Origin: Lactobacillus hamsteri DSM 5661 = JCM 6256
GTDB lineage: Bacteria > Bacillota > Bacilli > Lactobacillales > Lactobacillaceae
Assembly: GCF_000615445.1 (NCBI RefSeq)
Contig: NZ_BALY01000018.1
Location: forward strand, 1-37,297
Length of the DNA: 37,297 nucleotides
Direction of reading: 5' to 3'
Shown: positions 8,811 to 16,676 of the stretch, in pieces
Numbering within the stretch: position 1 is the first letter of the stretch
Layout of the letters: each line of letters starts with the position of its first letter
The notes under the pieces: model-generated
Seen by the model: only the letters and a program-made list of their open reading frames with translations
What the model was told of the DNA's origin: nothing
Databases searched by the model: none
Translations under genes and position numbers: made by a program

Positions 8811-9001
8811 AACAAAAAGTTACTAATAATTTAACATTTTCGTATTATCAAAAAAATGGTTATCGTCATCCCTTTGTTCAAACAGTATTAATTCCGAATG
8901 CTCATCATATTCCTCATGATTGTAATGCAGAAATTGCATGGGATTTTCTTAAGCATTTTGCAAGAGATAAGCAAGGACAAATTGTAGAAATAAATAATTA
9001 G
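8807..9001 (+). CDS. Alpha/beta-hydrolase esterase, C-terminal fragment
   Basis: 64 residues continuing the upstream esterase in another frame: it contains VLIPNAHHIPHDCNAEIAWDFLKHFAR, where the His of AHH is the expected catalytic-triad histidine and the final helix is typical of the fold. There is no ribosome binding site for the ATG at 8807. The frame offset fits loss of one base (or gain of two) close to the AAACAAAAAG stretch near 8810. Restoring the frame would give a normal esterase of about 280 residues. Confidence 0.65.
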   Translation: MKQKVTNNLTFSYYQKNGYRHPFVQTVLIPNAHHIPHDCNAEIAWDFLKHFARDKQGQIVEINN

Positions 9002-9017
9002 AAAAAGAGGTAATAAT

Positions 9018-9629
9018 ATGACTAAAGTTCTTATCATTGGAGCTTCTGGCTCTATTGGCAGTGTTGTTGCTCCTGAATTATTAAAGAAGACAGATGCAGA
9101 TTTACGTTTGGCTTCAAGACATCCAAATTATATTAATGTAACTAACCCTAATCGAGAAGAAACTGTTAAATTAGATGTAACTAATGACGAAGAATTAGCT
9201 AATGCTTTAAGTGGAGTTGACTTTGTATTTGCTGCATTGTCAGGGAGTATGAATAAATATGCTAAGCATTTGGTTAAAGTAATGGATGAAGTTGGCGTTA
9301 AGCGCCTTGCTTTCATTACTACAATGGGAATCTATCAAGAAATTCCTTCATGGCTCGGTGATTCACCAAATCCATACCATAACATGATCTTAAGACCGTT
9401 CAGAAAAGCTGCGGATACTATTGAAGCAAGTGATCTAGATTATACAATTATCCGTCCCGGATGGCTTGATGATGGGGATGCAACTTATGAATTAACTAAG
9501 AAGGGTGAACCTTTTGGTGGTCATGATGTATCTCGTTACGCCATTGCCGATTTTGTTGCAAGGATGGTCAATGACCCAAGTTTTGCAAATAGAGAAAGCT
9601 ACGGTATTAACCGTCCACAAGCTTATTAA
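9018..9629 (+). CDS. NAD(P)H-binding atypical SDR (NmrA-like)
   Basis: A 203-residue Rossmann protein with the N-terminal dinucleotide motif MTKVLIIGASGSIGSVV (GxxGxxG-like, residues 8-14), then SGVDFVFAALSG and the late DLDYTIIRPGWLDDG motif typical of NAD(P)-binding_10/NmrA-like reductases or redox sensors. It lacks a clear YxxxK catalytic pair. AAGAGG precedes the ATG. It is the last gene of the run beginning at 6348 and is followed by a terminator. A paralogue lies at 17650, again downstream of an AKR gene. Confidence 0.85.
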   Translation: MTKVLIIGASGSIGSVVAPELLKKTDADLRLASRHPNYINVTNPNREETVKLDVTNDEELANALSGVDFVFAALSGSMNKYAKHLVKVMDEVGVKRLAFITTMGIYQEIPSWLGDSPNPYHNMILRPFRKAADTIEASDLDYTIIRPGWLDDGDATYELTKKGEPFGGHDVSRYAIADFVARMVNDPSFANRESYGINRPQAY

Positions 9630-9631
9630 TT

Positions 9632-9657
9632 AAAGTAGGGGAAACCCTGCTTTTTTT
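9632..9657 (+). terminator. Terminator ending the 6348-9629 operon
   Basis: AGTAGGG pairs with CCCTGCT (one G.U) around a GAAA tetraloop and runs into seven T. Confidence 0.85.
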
Positions 9658-9667
9658 ATAAAGATGA

Positions 9668-9734
9668 GTATACGAAGGGTGAATACTAGCTTGCCTAACA
9701 GTGAATTTTTTAAATGAATATTTGCATCTAGAAT
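9668..9734 (+). promoter_or_regulatory. LysR-type box and promoter upstream of AKR 9775 (site C)
   Basis: GTATAC-N7-GAATAC (9668-9686) is a dyad with an embedded T-N11-A, continuing into ACTAGCTTG as at sites A (14685) and B (16552). TAGAAT at 9729-9734 is the -10-like hexamer, exactly 61 bases after the box start; the -35 position holds only TTTTTT, so activation is expected. Confidence 0.6.
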
Positions 9735-9774
9735 AATAATCAAATCAAGAGATAAAAATTAGGAGAAAACAAAT

Positions 9775-10632
9775 ATGAATAAGACAATAAAATTAAATAA
9801 TGGCGTGGAAATGCCAACTGTTGGTTATGGTGTTTTTCAAATTCCTGAAGAACAAACAAAAAAAGTAGTTACTGAAGCGTTGAACGATGGCTACCGTTTA
9901 ATTGATACAGCTGCTGGATATTTAAATGAAAAGGCAGTTGGTGAAGCAATTAATAATAGTTCAGTAAAAAGAGACGACATTTTCTTAACTACTAAGTTGT
10001 GGGTTCAAGATTTTGATGGTGATAACCCTGAAAAAGCCATTGATGGAGCTCTTAAGCGTTTAGATCAAGATTATATCGATCTTCTTTTAATTCACCAACA
10101 TTTGGGTGATGTTTATAACGCATGGCGTGCTATGGAAAAAGCTGTAAAAGCAGGCAAGGTTAGAGCTGTCGGTGTATCTAATTTCCAAAGCTATCAAGTT
10201 CAAGATTTAATGATGCATAACGAAATTAAGCCAGCTGTTAACCAAATTCAAATTAATCCTTTAAATCCTGAAAATGACAATGTCAAATGGCTTCAAGACA
10301 ACGATATTGTTCCAGAAGCTTGGGGTCCAATGGGCCAAGCTCAAGCAGGAATTTTTACTAATCCTATTTTGACAAAGATTGCCAAGGATCATGGTAAGAC
10401 TGTGGGTCAAGTAATGCTTGCTTGGAACCTTCAAAGAGGAGTTGTTGTAATTCCTAAGTCAGTTCATGCTAATCGAATTAAGGAAAACTTTGATGTATTT
10501 GATTTAACTTTGACTGATGATGAAATGAAGCAAATTAATGGTTTGGATCAACATAATTCATACTTTGACGGTTTGCTTACCCCAGATACTGTAAAAGTTT
10601 TAGGCAATATGAAATTCGATTACCAAAATTAA
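9775..10632 (+). CDS. Aldo/keto reductase
   Basis: A 285-residue AKR with complete tetrad D44, Y49 (GYRLIDTAAGYLNE), K74 (TTKLW) and H107 (LLLIHQH), and the cofactor motif VVVIPKSVHANRIKEN near the C-terminus. AGGAG precedes the ATG. It is the first gene after a LysR-type box and is followed nine bases later by a flavodoxin and then a lactonase, suggesting a redox/carbonyl-detoxification operon. The substrate is not identifiable from sequence. Confidence 0.92.
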   Translation: MNKTIKLNNGVEMPTVGYGVFQIPEEQTKKVVTEALNDGYRLIDTAAGYLNEKAVGEAINNSSVKRDDIFLTTKLWVQDFDGDNPEKAIDGALKRLDQDYIDLLLIHQHLGDVYNAWRAMEKAVKAGKVRAVGVSNFQSYQVQDLMMHNEIKPAVNQIQINPLNPENDNVKWLQDNDIVPEAWGPMGQAQAGIFTNPILTKIAKDHGKTVGQVMLAWNLQRGVVVIPKSVHANRIKENFDVFDLTLTDDEMKQINGLDQHNSYFDGLLTPDTVKVLGNMKFDYQN

Positions 10633-10641
10633 GGTGAATAA

Positions 10642-11106
10642 ATGAAAACTTTAATTGCTTTTTATTCTTGGTCAGGAACGACAAAAAGATTAGCTAATAA
10701 AATTCATAAACTTATTCCCAACAGTGATTTATTAGAAATTAAAGTGCCAGATAGTACTTTTTCCAGCGATATGCATAAGACAGCTAGTATTTATGAAAAT
10801 CAAAAGAGTATTCATAATCTTCCTCAAATTTTAAATATGCCAAATAATGTTAATGAATACGATTTGATAGTTTTAGGTAGTCCAGTCTGGGATTGGGGAG
10901 TTTCTTCTCCAGTAATGAGTTTTATCGAAAATATTAGTAATTTTAGAGGAAAAGTTGCGCCTTTTTATACTAGTGTAGGCAATTCACAAAGGTTCATGGA
11001 ATTTTTCCATGATGTTTCTGGCAATTTAAATGTAATTCAAGACTTTGATGATGCACATGATGATTTAAATGAATGGATTAAGGAAATAACAAATGATAGA
11101 AGCTAA
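10642..11106 (+). CDS. Short-chain flavodoxin
   Basis: A 154-residue cytoplasmic flavodoxin. The FMN phosphate loop is FYSWSGTTKRLA (residues 7-18) and the second flavin loop is LGSPVWDWGVSSPV (about 79-92). It has no membrane segment, unlike the flavodoxin at the left edge. GGTGA precedes the ATG nine bases after the AKR stop; its 3' end overlaps the lactonase start by 14 bases. It likely works as an electron carrier or NAD(P)H-linked FMN reductase partner within this operon. Confidence 0.88.
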   Translation: MKTLIAFYSWSGTTKRLANKIHKLIPNSDLLEIKVPDSTFSSDMHKTASIYENQKSIHNLPQILNMPNNVNEYDLIVLGSPVWDWGVSSPVMSFIENISNFRGKVAPFYTSVGNSQRFMEFFHDVSGNLNVIQDFDDAHDDLNEWIKEITNDRS

Positions 11107-11509
11107 ATTAACTTATCAAGAAGGTGACCAATTTGCACCGATTCCTGCCAATGAGCAGTCATTGCCTTCAATAGTAGCAGAGCATTTCGTAGACATTGAT
11201 CTAGGAGACGAAAATCCGGCCTACAATATTCTCGAAGGACTTAATTTTGATCAACATGACAACTTATATGTTTGTGTTCCACCTCAAGGAGATATCTATC
11301 GTGTTGATATGAAAACTAAAAAAGTAAGTCATTTTACCCATTTACCTCATAATATGCTTCCTTCTGCATTAAAAGTTCATCGAGATGGGCGATTGTTTAT
11401 TACCTCAGCAGGTTCGAATCATGGTTGCTCAGTTGCTGTTCTTGATCCAGATGATGGTCATGTCATTAAGGAATTGGCTAATTTGCTGGAAGAATGTTTG
11501 ATGATTTAG
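11093..11509 (+). CDS. SMP-30/Drp35-like lactonase, N-terminal fragment
   Basis: 138 residues with the first blades of a six-bladed SMP-30/gluconolactonase propeller (YNILEGLNFDQHDNLYVCVPPQGDIYRVD, then LHRDGRLFIT-type repeats as LKVHRDGRLFITSAG). The glutamate in the ILEGLNFD segment corresponds to a usual metal ligand. AAGGAAA precedes the ATG, which overlaps the flavodoxin end. The frame terminates at LEECLMI, and the propeller continues in the -1 frame from 11494, so this is the front part of a frameshifted gene. Confidence 0.72.
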   Translation: MIEAKLTYQEGDQFAPIPANEQSLPSIVAEHFVDIDLGDENPAYNILEGLNFDQHDNLYVCVPPQGDIYRVDMKTKKVSHFTHLPHNMLPSALKVHRDGRLFITSAGSNHGCSVAVLDPDDGHVIKELANLLEECLMI

Positions 11510-12060
11510 CATTTGATCATCGTGGTGGTTTTTATCTTTCTGACCTAGGTGGTACGCTTGATAATCCATCTGCTGGAATTTACTATGTTTCACCTGATGA
11601 AAAGACAATAACTCCAGTTGTTAAAAATGGAATGATTGCAAGTAACGGAATTAGTTTAGATCCAGAAGAAAATAATCTTTGGACTACTGAATATGGTACC
11701 GGCCGTTTGCATCATTTAGGCTTAAGCGGTGATAAAAAGTCAATCGTACCATCTTTATCCAATATTCCATATTATTTTACTGGTATGGAAGGTCCAGATT
11801 CTTTGACTGTTGATCGTGATGGTAATGTTTACGTTTCAATGTGTGGCCAAGGAAGATTTCTTATTTTTAATAAAAATGGTTTTCCAATTGGTCAAATCCT
11901 CCTACCTGGAAGGGAAAGGGGTGATATGCTTAAGTCAACGCACATCATTATTCGTCCAAATACAAATGAGGCTTATATGTGCAGCAGTAATTTGACAACG
12001 GGAAAGGCTGCAATATTTAAAGCTAAAGTATATGCAAAGTCGAATAATTTTAATGATTAG
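11494..12060 (+). CDS. SMP-30/Drp35-like lactonase, C-terminal fragment
   Basis: 188 residues completing the lactonase: FDDLAFDHRGGFYLSDLGG resembles the metal-site strand of Staphylococcus Drp35, GIYYVSPDEKTITPVVKNGMIASNGISLDPEENNLWTTEY contains the conserved Asn-Gly-Ile metal-binding loop, and GPDSLTVDRDGNVYVSM the third Asp motif. There is no ribosome binding site before the ATG at 11494. It overlaps the upstream fragment by 16 bases, consistent with a one-base loss near 11490-11500. Joined, the two give about 320 residues, normal for Drp35-like lactonases. Confidence 0.7.
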   Translation: MFDDLAFDHRGGFYLSDLGGTLDNPSAGIYYVSPDEKTITPVVKNGMIASNGISLDPEENNLWTTEYGTGRLHHLGLSGDKKSIVPSLSNIPYYFTGMEGPDSLTVDRDGNVYVSMCGQGRFLIFNKNGFPIGQILLPGRERGDMLKSTHIIIRPNTNEAYMCSSNLTTGKAAIFKAKVYAKSNNFND

Positions 12061-12144
12061 TTGACATTAATTTTGATTGCGATAGGAAGGGTTATAGGAT
12101 GTTATTCTTATAATCCTTTTATTTTTGAAAAAGGGATGATTATT

Positions 12145-13713
12145 TTGAAAAAAATTATGATTGGCGTTATTGGTAAAACAGGTTCAGGAAAAACATCATT
12201 AATTAATAGTTTTTCTACAATTAGTAATCATGAATTTGAATTCATTGATACTCCTGGGACTTTGGCTTTAGCTGATCAGATTGAAGAAAAAACATCTAAC
12301 CTTGATTACGCAATTTTTGTGTTGCCAGCTAATGAAAAATTTTCGGGTGAAAGTTTTGCCTTGTGGCAATTATTGAAATATTATCAAATTCCTACATTTA
12401 TTTTTATTAATAAAGTGGATTTAAAGACGTGGGATAAAAAAGAACTTGATCAAAATTTAAAGGAGCAACTAGGCTCTTCCAGCATTTTGTTTAATGATAA
12501 GTTACGTGACGAAAGTTTAGAAGAGATCGCGTTACAAGATGAAGTCTTGCTTGATAAGTACATTAAAGATGGACATATTTCTGAGGAGGACATTCGCGAA
12601 CTTATTGCTAAAAGAAAAGTTTATCCATATTATGTTGGCTCCGCTTTAAATAGGGATGAAATATCAACTTTCTTTAACGGTATAAAAAGATGGTATGAAT
12701 TAAGCAATAAAAATAAATCGTCTAAAACCCAACGCTTTTTTGATGCCAGTTTTATTTATACTGTCAAAGTAAAAGAAGATGACATTTCTTCGTGTATAAA
12801 AGCATTACGAAAAATAGAAAACGAAAATCCTCGTTTGAATGTAAAATGGATAAAACAATTAGATGAAATTCAAGTTAATCTAATGGGAGATTTGGCAGGA
12901 AAGGTTCTTGAAGATAGATTGAAAAAAGATTTTAATATTCAAGCCCAAATAGTTCCAGCGCAACCTTTATATAAAGAAACTGTTAATTCCTCTGTTGAGG
13001 GTGTAGGACATTATTCTCCCTTACGGCACTATTCTGAAGTTCATTTAATTATTGAATCAGGAAAGCGTGGGAGTGGAATTACTTTTGATGCAGACTGTCC
13101 TTGGACAGTATTACCAAGAAATTGGCAGGAAGTAGTTCACCAAGAGATTTTAACGGAAGAAATTCCCGGAGTTTTAATTGGTGCACCGATAATAGATCTT
13201 AAGTTTACATTAATAGGTGGTATTTCTAATTTAGCCCATTCAGGAAGTGAAGATTTTAGAAAATCGACTAGAAGAGCTGTTCGGCAAGGCTTGATGCAGT
13301 TGAAAGCAATGAATCAATGTCAGCTGTTAGAACCTTTTTATCGTTTCAAATTAATTCTTCCTGAAGAAAATGTTGGTCAGGCGATTCAAGATATTAGTCA
13401 AATGTCTGGCGAAGTAAAAATTAGTGACCATAGAGGATCAATTGTTACTTTAACAGGGATGGCTCCAGTGAGTGAAATGCAAAATTATCAGAAAAAGGTA
13501 AGCAGTTATACTCATGGTTTAGGATATTTAAGTTGTGTTTTTGCGGAATATCGCAATTGCCATAATGCTTCTGAAGTTATTGAATCGTATAAATATGATC
13601 CGGAAAATGATATTAATTTTCCAATTGATTCTGTTTTTTGTTTGAATAAAATTAATACGCAAATAAGATGGGATCAGGTTGATAAGTATTGTTTGTATCC
13701 GATGAAAAATTAG
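12145..13713 (+). CDS. Reduced TetM/EF-G-like translation-factor paralogue lacking switch I and domain II
   Basis: From a TTG at 12145 with AAAGGG upstream the protein has 522 residues and starts MKKIMIGVIGKTGSGKTSLI, aligning with TetM-type starts; the frame stays open further up to 12061. Visible GTPase motifs are the P-loop GKTGSGKTS (10-18), DTPG (35-38), NKVD (89-92) and GSA (165-167). Only 16 residues separate P-loop and DTPG, so the switch I RGITI segment is absent, and DTPGH is DTPGT. After residue 200 it enters domain III directly (ALRKIENENPRLNVKW), skipping the beta-barrel domain II, then domains IV/V (EGVGHYSPLRHYSEVHL, RGSGITFD, LLEPFYRFKL, MSGEVKISD) and a C-terminal CHNASEVIE tail. 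It resembles the Firmicutes TetM-like translation GTPase family. Tetracycline resistance should not be assumed. Confidence 0.75.
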   Translation: MKKIMIGVIGKTGSGKTSLINSFSTISNHEFEFIDTPGTLALADQIEEKTSNLDYAIFVLPANEKFSGESFALWQLLKYYQIPTFIFINKVDLKTWDKKELDQNLKEQLGSSSILFNDKLRDESLEEIALQDEVLLDKYIKDGHISEEDIRELIAKRKVYPYYVGSALNRDEISTFFNGIKRWYELSNKNKSSKTQRFFDASFIYTVKVKEDDISSCIKALRKIENENPRLNVKWIKQLDEIQVNLMGDLAGKVLEDRLKKDFNIQAQIVPAQPLYKETVNSSVEGVGHYSPLRHYSEVHLIIESGKRGSGITFDADCPWTVLPRNWQEVVHQEILTEEIPGVLIGAPIIDLKFTLIGGISNLAHSGSEDFRKSTRRAVRQGLMQLKAMNQCQLLEPFYRFKLILPEENVGQAIQDISQMSGEVKISDHRGSIVTLTGMAPVSEMQNYQKKVSSYTHGLGYLSCVFAEYRNCHNASEVIESYKYDPENDINFPIDSVFCLNKINTQIRWDQVDKYCLYPMKN

Positions 13714-13761
13714 CATAAGCTATTAAAATTTTGAAAGATAATGATTATAAAATAATAGATT

Positions 13762-13790
13762 AAAAAAAGCCTATTTTATAGGCTGTTTCT
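13762..13790 (-). terminator. Terminator between the TetM-like gene and lysR (both directions)
   Basis: AGCCTA (13768-13773) pairs with TAGGCT (13779-13784). On the minus strand it is followed by seven T, ending the lysR transcript; on the plus strand the downstream tract TGTTTCTTT is weaker. Confidence 0.75.
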
Positions 13791-13804
13791 TTAAAAATTT
13801 AAAT

Positions 13805-14671
13805 TTAATCTACCTTTTCCCAAGCGTCTTGCCATTCCTCAATGACTGGCTCAAGACGCTTTTTGTTTGTCCTTAAGTAATTGGCATAGAAGCTTTGTGT
13901 AGCAACAGAATCAGAGATTTTAACAGCAATTCTGTCTCTAGTTAGTTCTTCATCAGCAATTGGATTTAATTTACTAATGTTAGTTGTAAAGAAAGGAAAG
14001 ACTGAGTAATTCTTAATTTCGTTAAAGCTTTCCAATTGATTCTGATATAAAAACTTCGCTTCAGGAATTTCTTTTTGAATAATATCTTTCCAAATTCCGA
14101 TGTCGCTTAAAACTAGGAAACTCAATCCCTTTAATTCATTAAAAGTAACGCTGGGTTTGCTTGCTAAATTAGAGAATTCATTCAGATGAACAGTTAAAGT
14201 TTCCATCCCTAAATAATCGGATTCGATTTTAGAATTATCAATTGGCTCATTTGAAATTATACAAGTATATTGATTTTGTAAAAGTAAATCACCCAAATTT
14301 TCTTTTTTAATTAGATTATCGTTAATTTTAAGATTTTCTTGTTTAAGAGAATTTATTAACATAACAGGACCAGGTGCAATGGAAGCCATGGTTATTTCTT
14401 TATTACTATTGTCGAAGTTTTTAACTTCAGTAATGTAATCTCGATTAACCTTTAACACATATTCCGCACGTTCTGCCGCATATTCACCGGTTTTATTGAG
14501 AGTGATTTTATTAGGAGTACGATCAAAAATTTTGATTCCTAATTCACTCTCAATTTTTTTAGTTCCGCGGGTAATAGCCGGCTGAGATAGTCCTAATTTT
14601 TCTGATGCTTTAGCTAGCGTTCCTTCTTTTGCAAAAGCAACAAGTTCTTCTAATAAATAATTGTCAATCAT
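13805..14671 (-). CDS. LysR-family transcriptional regulator
   Basis: The protein has 288 residues. The N-terminal winged helix-turn-helix is canonical (LVAFAKEGTLAKASEKLGLSQPAITRGTKKIESELGIKIFDRTPNKITLNKTG, about residues 10-62), followed by a LysR substrate-binding domain that is divergent from well-known subfamilies. It is divergently transcribed from the AKR at 14794, and the 19-bp dyad of site A lies between them, starting 13 bases from its own ATG, so it probably autoregulates. Identical box geometry before two other AKR genes suggests one regulon for all three. A plausible but unproven role is sensing reactive carbonyl or redox stress. Confidence 0.9.
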   Translation of the reverse strand: MIDNYLLEELVAFAKEGTLAKASEKLGLSQPAITRGTKKIESELGIKIFDRTPNKITLNKTGEYAAERAEYVLKVNRDYITEVKNFDNSNKEITMASIAPGPVMLINSLKQENLKINDNLIKKENLGDLLLQNQYTCIISNEPIDNSKIESDYLGMETLTVHLNEFSNLASKPSVTFNELKGLSFLVLSDIGIWKDIIQKEIPEAKFLYQNQLESFNEIKNYSVFPFFTTNISKLNPIADEELTRDRIAVKISDSVATQSFYANYLRTNKKRLEPVIEEWQDAWEKVD

Positions 14672-14684
14672 AATTCCACCTCAA

Positions 14685-14751
14685 GTATTCATTTAACGTA
14701 TACTAGCATGTTCAAGAGTAAATTTTCAAGTTATACGTCTCCGTCTAAAAT
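14685..14751 (+). promoter_or_regulatory. LysR-type box and promoter in the lysR-AKR gap (site A)
   Basis: GTATTC-N7-GTATAC at 14685-14703 holds a T-N11-A box and continues TAGCATGTTC. The -10-like TAAAAT is at 14746-14751, 61 bases after the box start; the -35 position has TTTTCA. The same long block recurs at 16552 almost unchanged. Confidence 0.65.
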
Positions 14752-14793
14752 AATATTTGAAATCGAGATATGAAAGAAAAGGAGAATTAAGAA

Positions 14794-15669
14794 ATGACTC
14801 AAGCACCTAAATTTAAATTAAATGATAATACTGAAATTCCTTCATTTGGTTTTGGTACTTTCCAAATTCCAGATGATGGATCAACTTACAAAGCCGTGAG
14901 TGAAGCACTTAAAGCAGGATATCGTCATATTGATACTGCAGTTGCTTACTTCAATGAAGATGAAGTTGGAAAGGCGGTTCGTGATAGTGGCATCCCAAGA
15001 GAAGATATTTGGATTACTTCTAAAATGTGGCTTCAAGATTATGCTTATGAAGATGCTAAAAAGGCTATCGATCGTACTTTGGAAAAACTTGGCTTGGACT
15101 ATGTTGATCTTTACTTGATTCACCAACCATACGGTAAGGTGGATGAAGCTTGGAGAGCAATGGTTGAAGCTCAAAAAGAAGGTAAGATTCGTTCAATTGG
15201 TGTTTCTAATATGACGCCAAAGATTTGGAAAAAATGGGAAGCCAAAGGCATGTTTAAGGAAGCAATGCCTTCAGTTAACCAAGTTGAATTTAATCCATAC
15301 TTCCAACAGAAGGAACTTCGTCAAATTATGGCTCAAAATCATGTGACTTTGGAAGCTTGGGCTCCGCTTGGTGAAGGAAACAAAGATTTATTTGCGGAAC
15401 CTGTGTTAAATGATATCGCTAAGAAGTATGGCAAGGATGTTGGTCAAGTTATGCTTAGATTTGAACATCAAGAAGGCGTAATCGTCTTTCCTAAGTCATC
15501 CCATGCAGCAAGAATTAAGTCAAATATGAATATTTTCGACTTTGAATTAACTAGTGATGAAATGGATGCGATTCGTGGGCTTGACAAAGGCCAAGGGGCG
15601 CATGATCCAGATGCCCCAGGCTTTGACAAGGTTCTTCTTAATGCTTTTGACGTTCATGCCAATGATTAA
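14794..15669 (+). CDS. Aldo/keto reductase
   Basis: A 291-residue AKR with tetrad D47, Y52 (GYRHIDTAVAYFNE), K77 (TSKMW) and H110 (LYLIHQP), and the cofactor segment VIVFPKSSHAARIKSN. AAGGAG precedes the ATG. It is divergent from lysR and is followed 26 bases later by an SDR oxidoreductase, with which it probably forms a two-gene operon ending in a strong terminator. Confidence 0.92.
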   Translation: MTQAPKFKLNDNTEIPSFGFGTFQIPDDGSTYKAVSEALKAGYRHIDTAVAYFNEDEVGKAVRDSGIPREDIWITSKMWLQDYAYEDAKKAIDRTLEKLGLDYVDLYLIHQPYGKVDEAWRAMVEAQKEGKIRSIGVSNMTPKIWKKWEAKGMFKEAMPSVNQVEFNPYFQQKELRQIMAQNHVTLEAWAPLGEGNKDLFAEPVLNDIAKKYGKDVGQVMLRFEHQEGVIVFPKSSHAARIKSNMNIFDFELTSDEMDAIRGLDKGQGAHDPDAPGFDKVLLNAFDVHAND

Positions 15670-15695
15670 ATATAAATATGAAAGGAAATAATAAA

Positions 15696-16448
15696 ATGAC
15701 TGAAGAATTAAACAATCAAGTTGCATTAGTAACTGGCGGTGGCTCAGGCTTAGGCCGTGCCATGGCAGAAAAGTTTGCAAATAATGGTGCTAAGGTAGTT
15801 ATCCTTGGTCGTCACGAAGAAACATTGAAAGAAACAGCAGATACTAACGATAATATTTCCTATGTGGTTGCTGATTTAACTAAGGATGAAGATATTCAAA
15901 AAGTTGCCGATTATGTAAAAGATAACTTTGGTCAATTGAATATTTTAGTTAACAATGCAGGATGGTGCCCAATTAAGCCAATTTCTGAAATGGAAATTAG
16001 TGATTATGATCGCGCCTTTGATGTTGATGTGCGTGGAGTTGTTGCTTTAACTATTGCAACTTTGCCTTTGATTAAGAAGGCTAAGGGTAACATTATCAAC
16101 ATTTCAAGTATTGCTACTCAACATCCGGGCGTTGGCTTTTCAATGTATGCAGGTGCTAAGTCAGCTGTTGAACAAATGTCAAAGAGCTGGGCTTTGGAAC
16201 TTGCTCCAGAAGGTGTTCGTGTAAACGTGATTTCTCCAGGTGCTATTGATACTAATATTTGGTATAAGACTGATACTATTAGTAAAGATGCTGAAGAAAA
16301 GAACCGTGAGGGCGCAGTTGCTGGAACTCCTTTAGGTCACATTGGTAAGCCTGATGATATTGCAAATATGGCCTTATACCTTGCTTCTGAAAAAGGCAAC
16401 TTTATTACTGGCGCTAACTACTTAGTTGACGGCGGAATGGGTATGTAA
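15696..16448 (+). CDS. Classical short-chain dehydrogenase/reductase
   Basis: A 250-residue classical SDR from the ATG at 15696, chosen because GAAAGGAAA is at a suitable distance; an in-frame ATG at 15678 would place the binding site inside the gene. Motifs are TGGGSGLG for NAD(P) binding (residues 13-20), NNAG in the fourth strand, catalytic Ser in INISSIA and the YxxxK pair in MYAGAK, then ISPGAIDT and a C-terminal GxxYLVDGGMGM. It likely reduces a small ketone or sugar-derived carbonyl using NAD(P)H. Co-transcribed with the upstream AKR. Confidence 0.92.
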   Translation: MTEELNNQVALVTGGGSGLGRAMAEKFANNGAKVVILGRHEETLKETADTNDNISYVVADLTKDEDIQKVADYVKDNFGQLNILVNNAGWCPIKPISEMEISDYDRAFDVDVRGVVALTIATLPLIKKAKGNIINISSIATQHPGVGFSMYAGAKSAVEQMSKSWALELAPEGVRVNVISPGAIDTNIWYKTDTISKDAEEKNREGAVAGTPLGHIGKPDDIANMALYLASEKGNFITGANYLVDGGMGM

Positions 16449-16484
16449 TTATCTATAAATATCAATAACTATCACTTTAAGCTT

Positions 16485-16521
16485 AAAAGCTCCTAGTTTC
16501 ACGACTAGGAGCTTTTATATT
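16485..16521 (+). terminator. Terminator of the AKR-SDR operon
   Basis: A 13-bp perfect stem, AAAAGCTCCTAGT (16485-16497) with ACTAGGAGCTTTT (16504-16516), is followed by TATATTTTT. Confidence 0.92.
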
Positions 16522-16551
16522 TTTGTAAAAGTATGAAAATACTTAAAAAGT

Positions 16552-16618
16552 GTATTCACTTATCGTATACTAGCATGTTCGAAAGGTAATTTTCTCTTAT
16601 AAAAATTCGACATATACT
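16552..16618 (+). promoter_or_regulatory. LysR-type box and promoter upstream of AKR 16677 (site B)
   Basis: GTATTC-N7-GTATAC at 16552-16570 with T-N11-A continues TAGCATGTTC, as in site A. TATACT at 16613-16618 is the -10, again exactly 61 bases after the box start; the -35 position reads TTTTCT. Confidence 0.65.
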
Positions 16619-16676
16619 AATAATTGTCAAATGAAAGAACAAAATAATAAACAAAAATATATCGGAGGAATTAGAT

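Noticed and set aside
12061-12144. Translation of the TetM-like gene from the TTG at 12061
   Set aside because: It would add 28 residues with no family counterpart and no ribosome binding site; the TTG at 12145 has AAAGGG upstream and gives the expected MKKIMIGVIG start.
12145-13713. Calling the gene a tetracycline resistance determinant
   Set aside because: Switch I, the catalytic His and domain II of TetM are missing, and the C-terminal tail is of a different subfamily; resistance cannot be inferred.
14881-15174. Open frames opposite or overlapping the AKR, DXS-like and other genes
   Set aside because: They are antisense or out-of-frame shadows of strongly coding genes, without ribosome binding sites or recognisable protein motifs.
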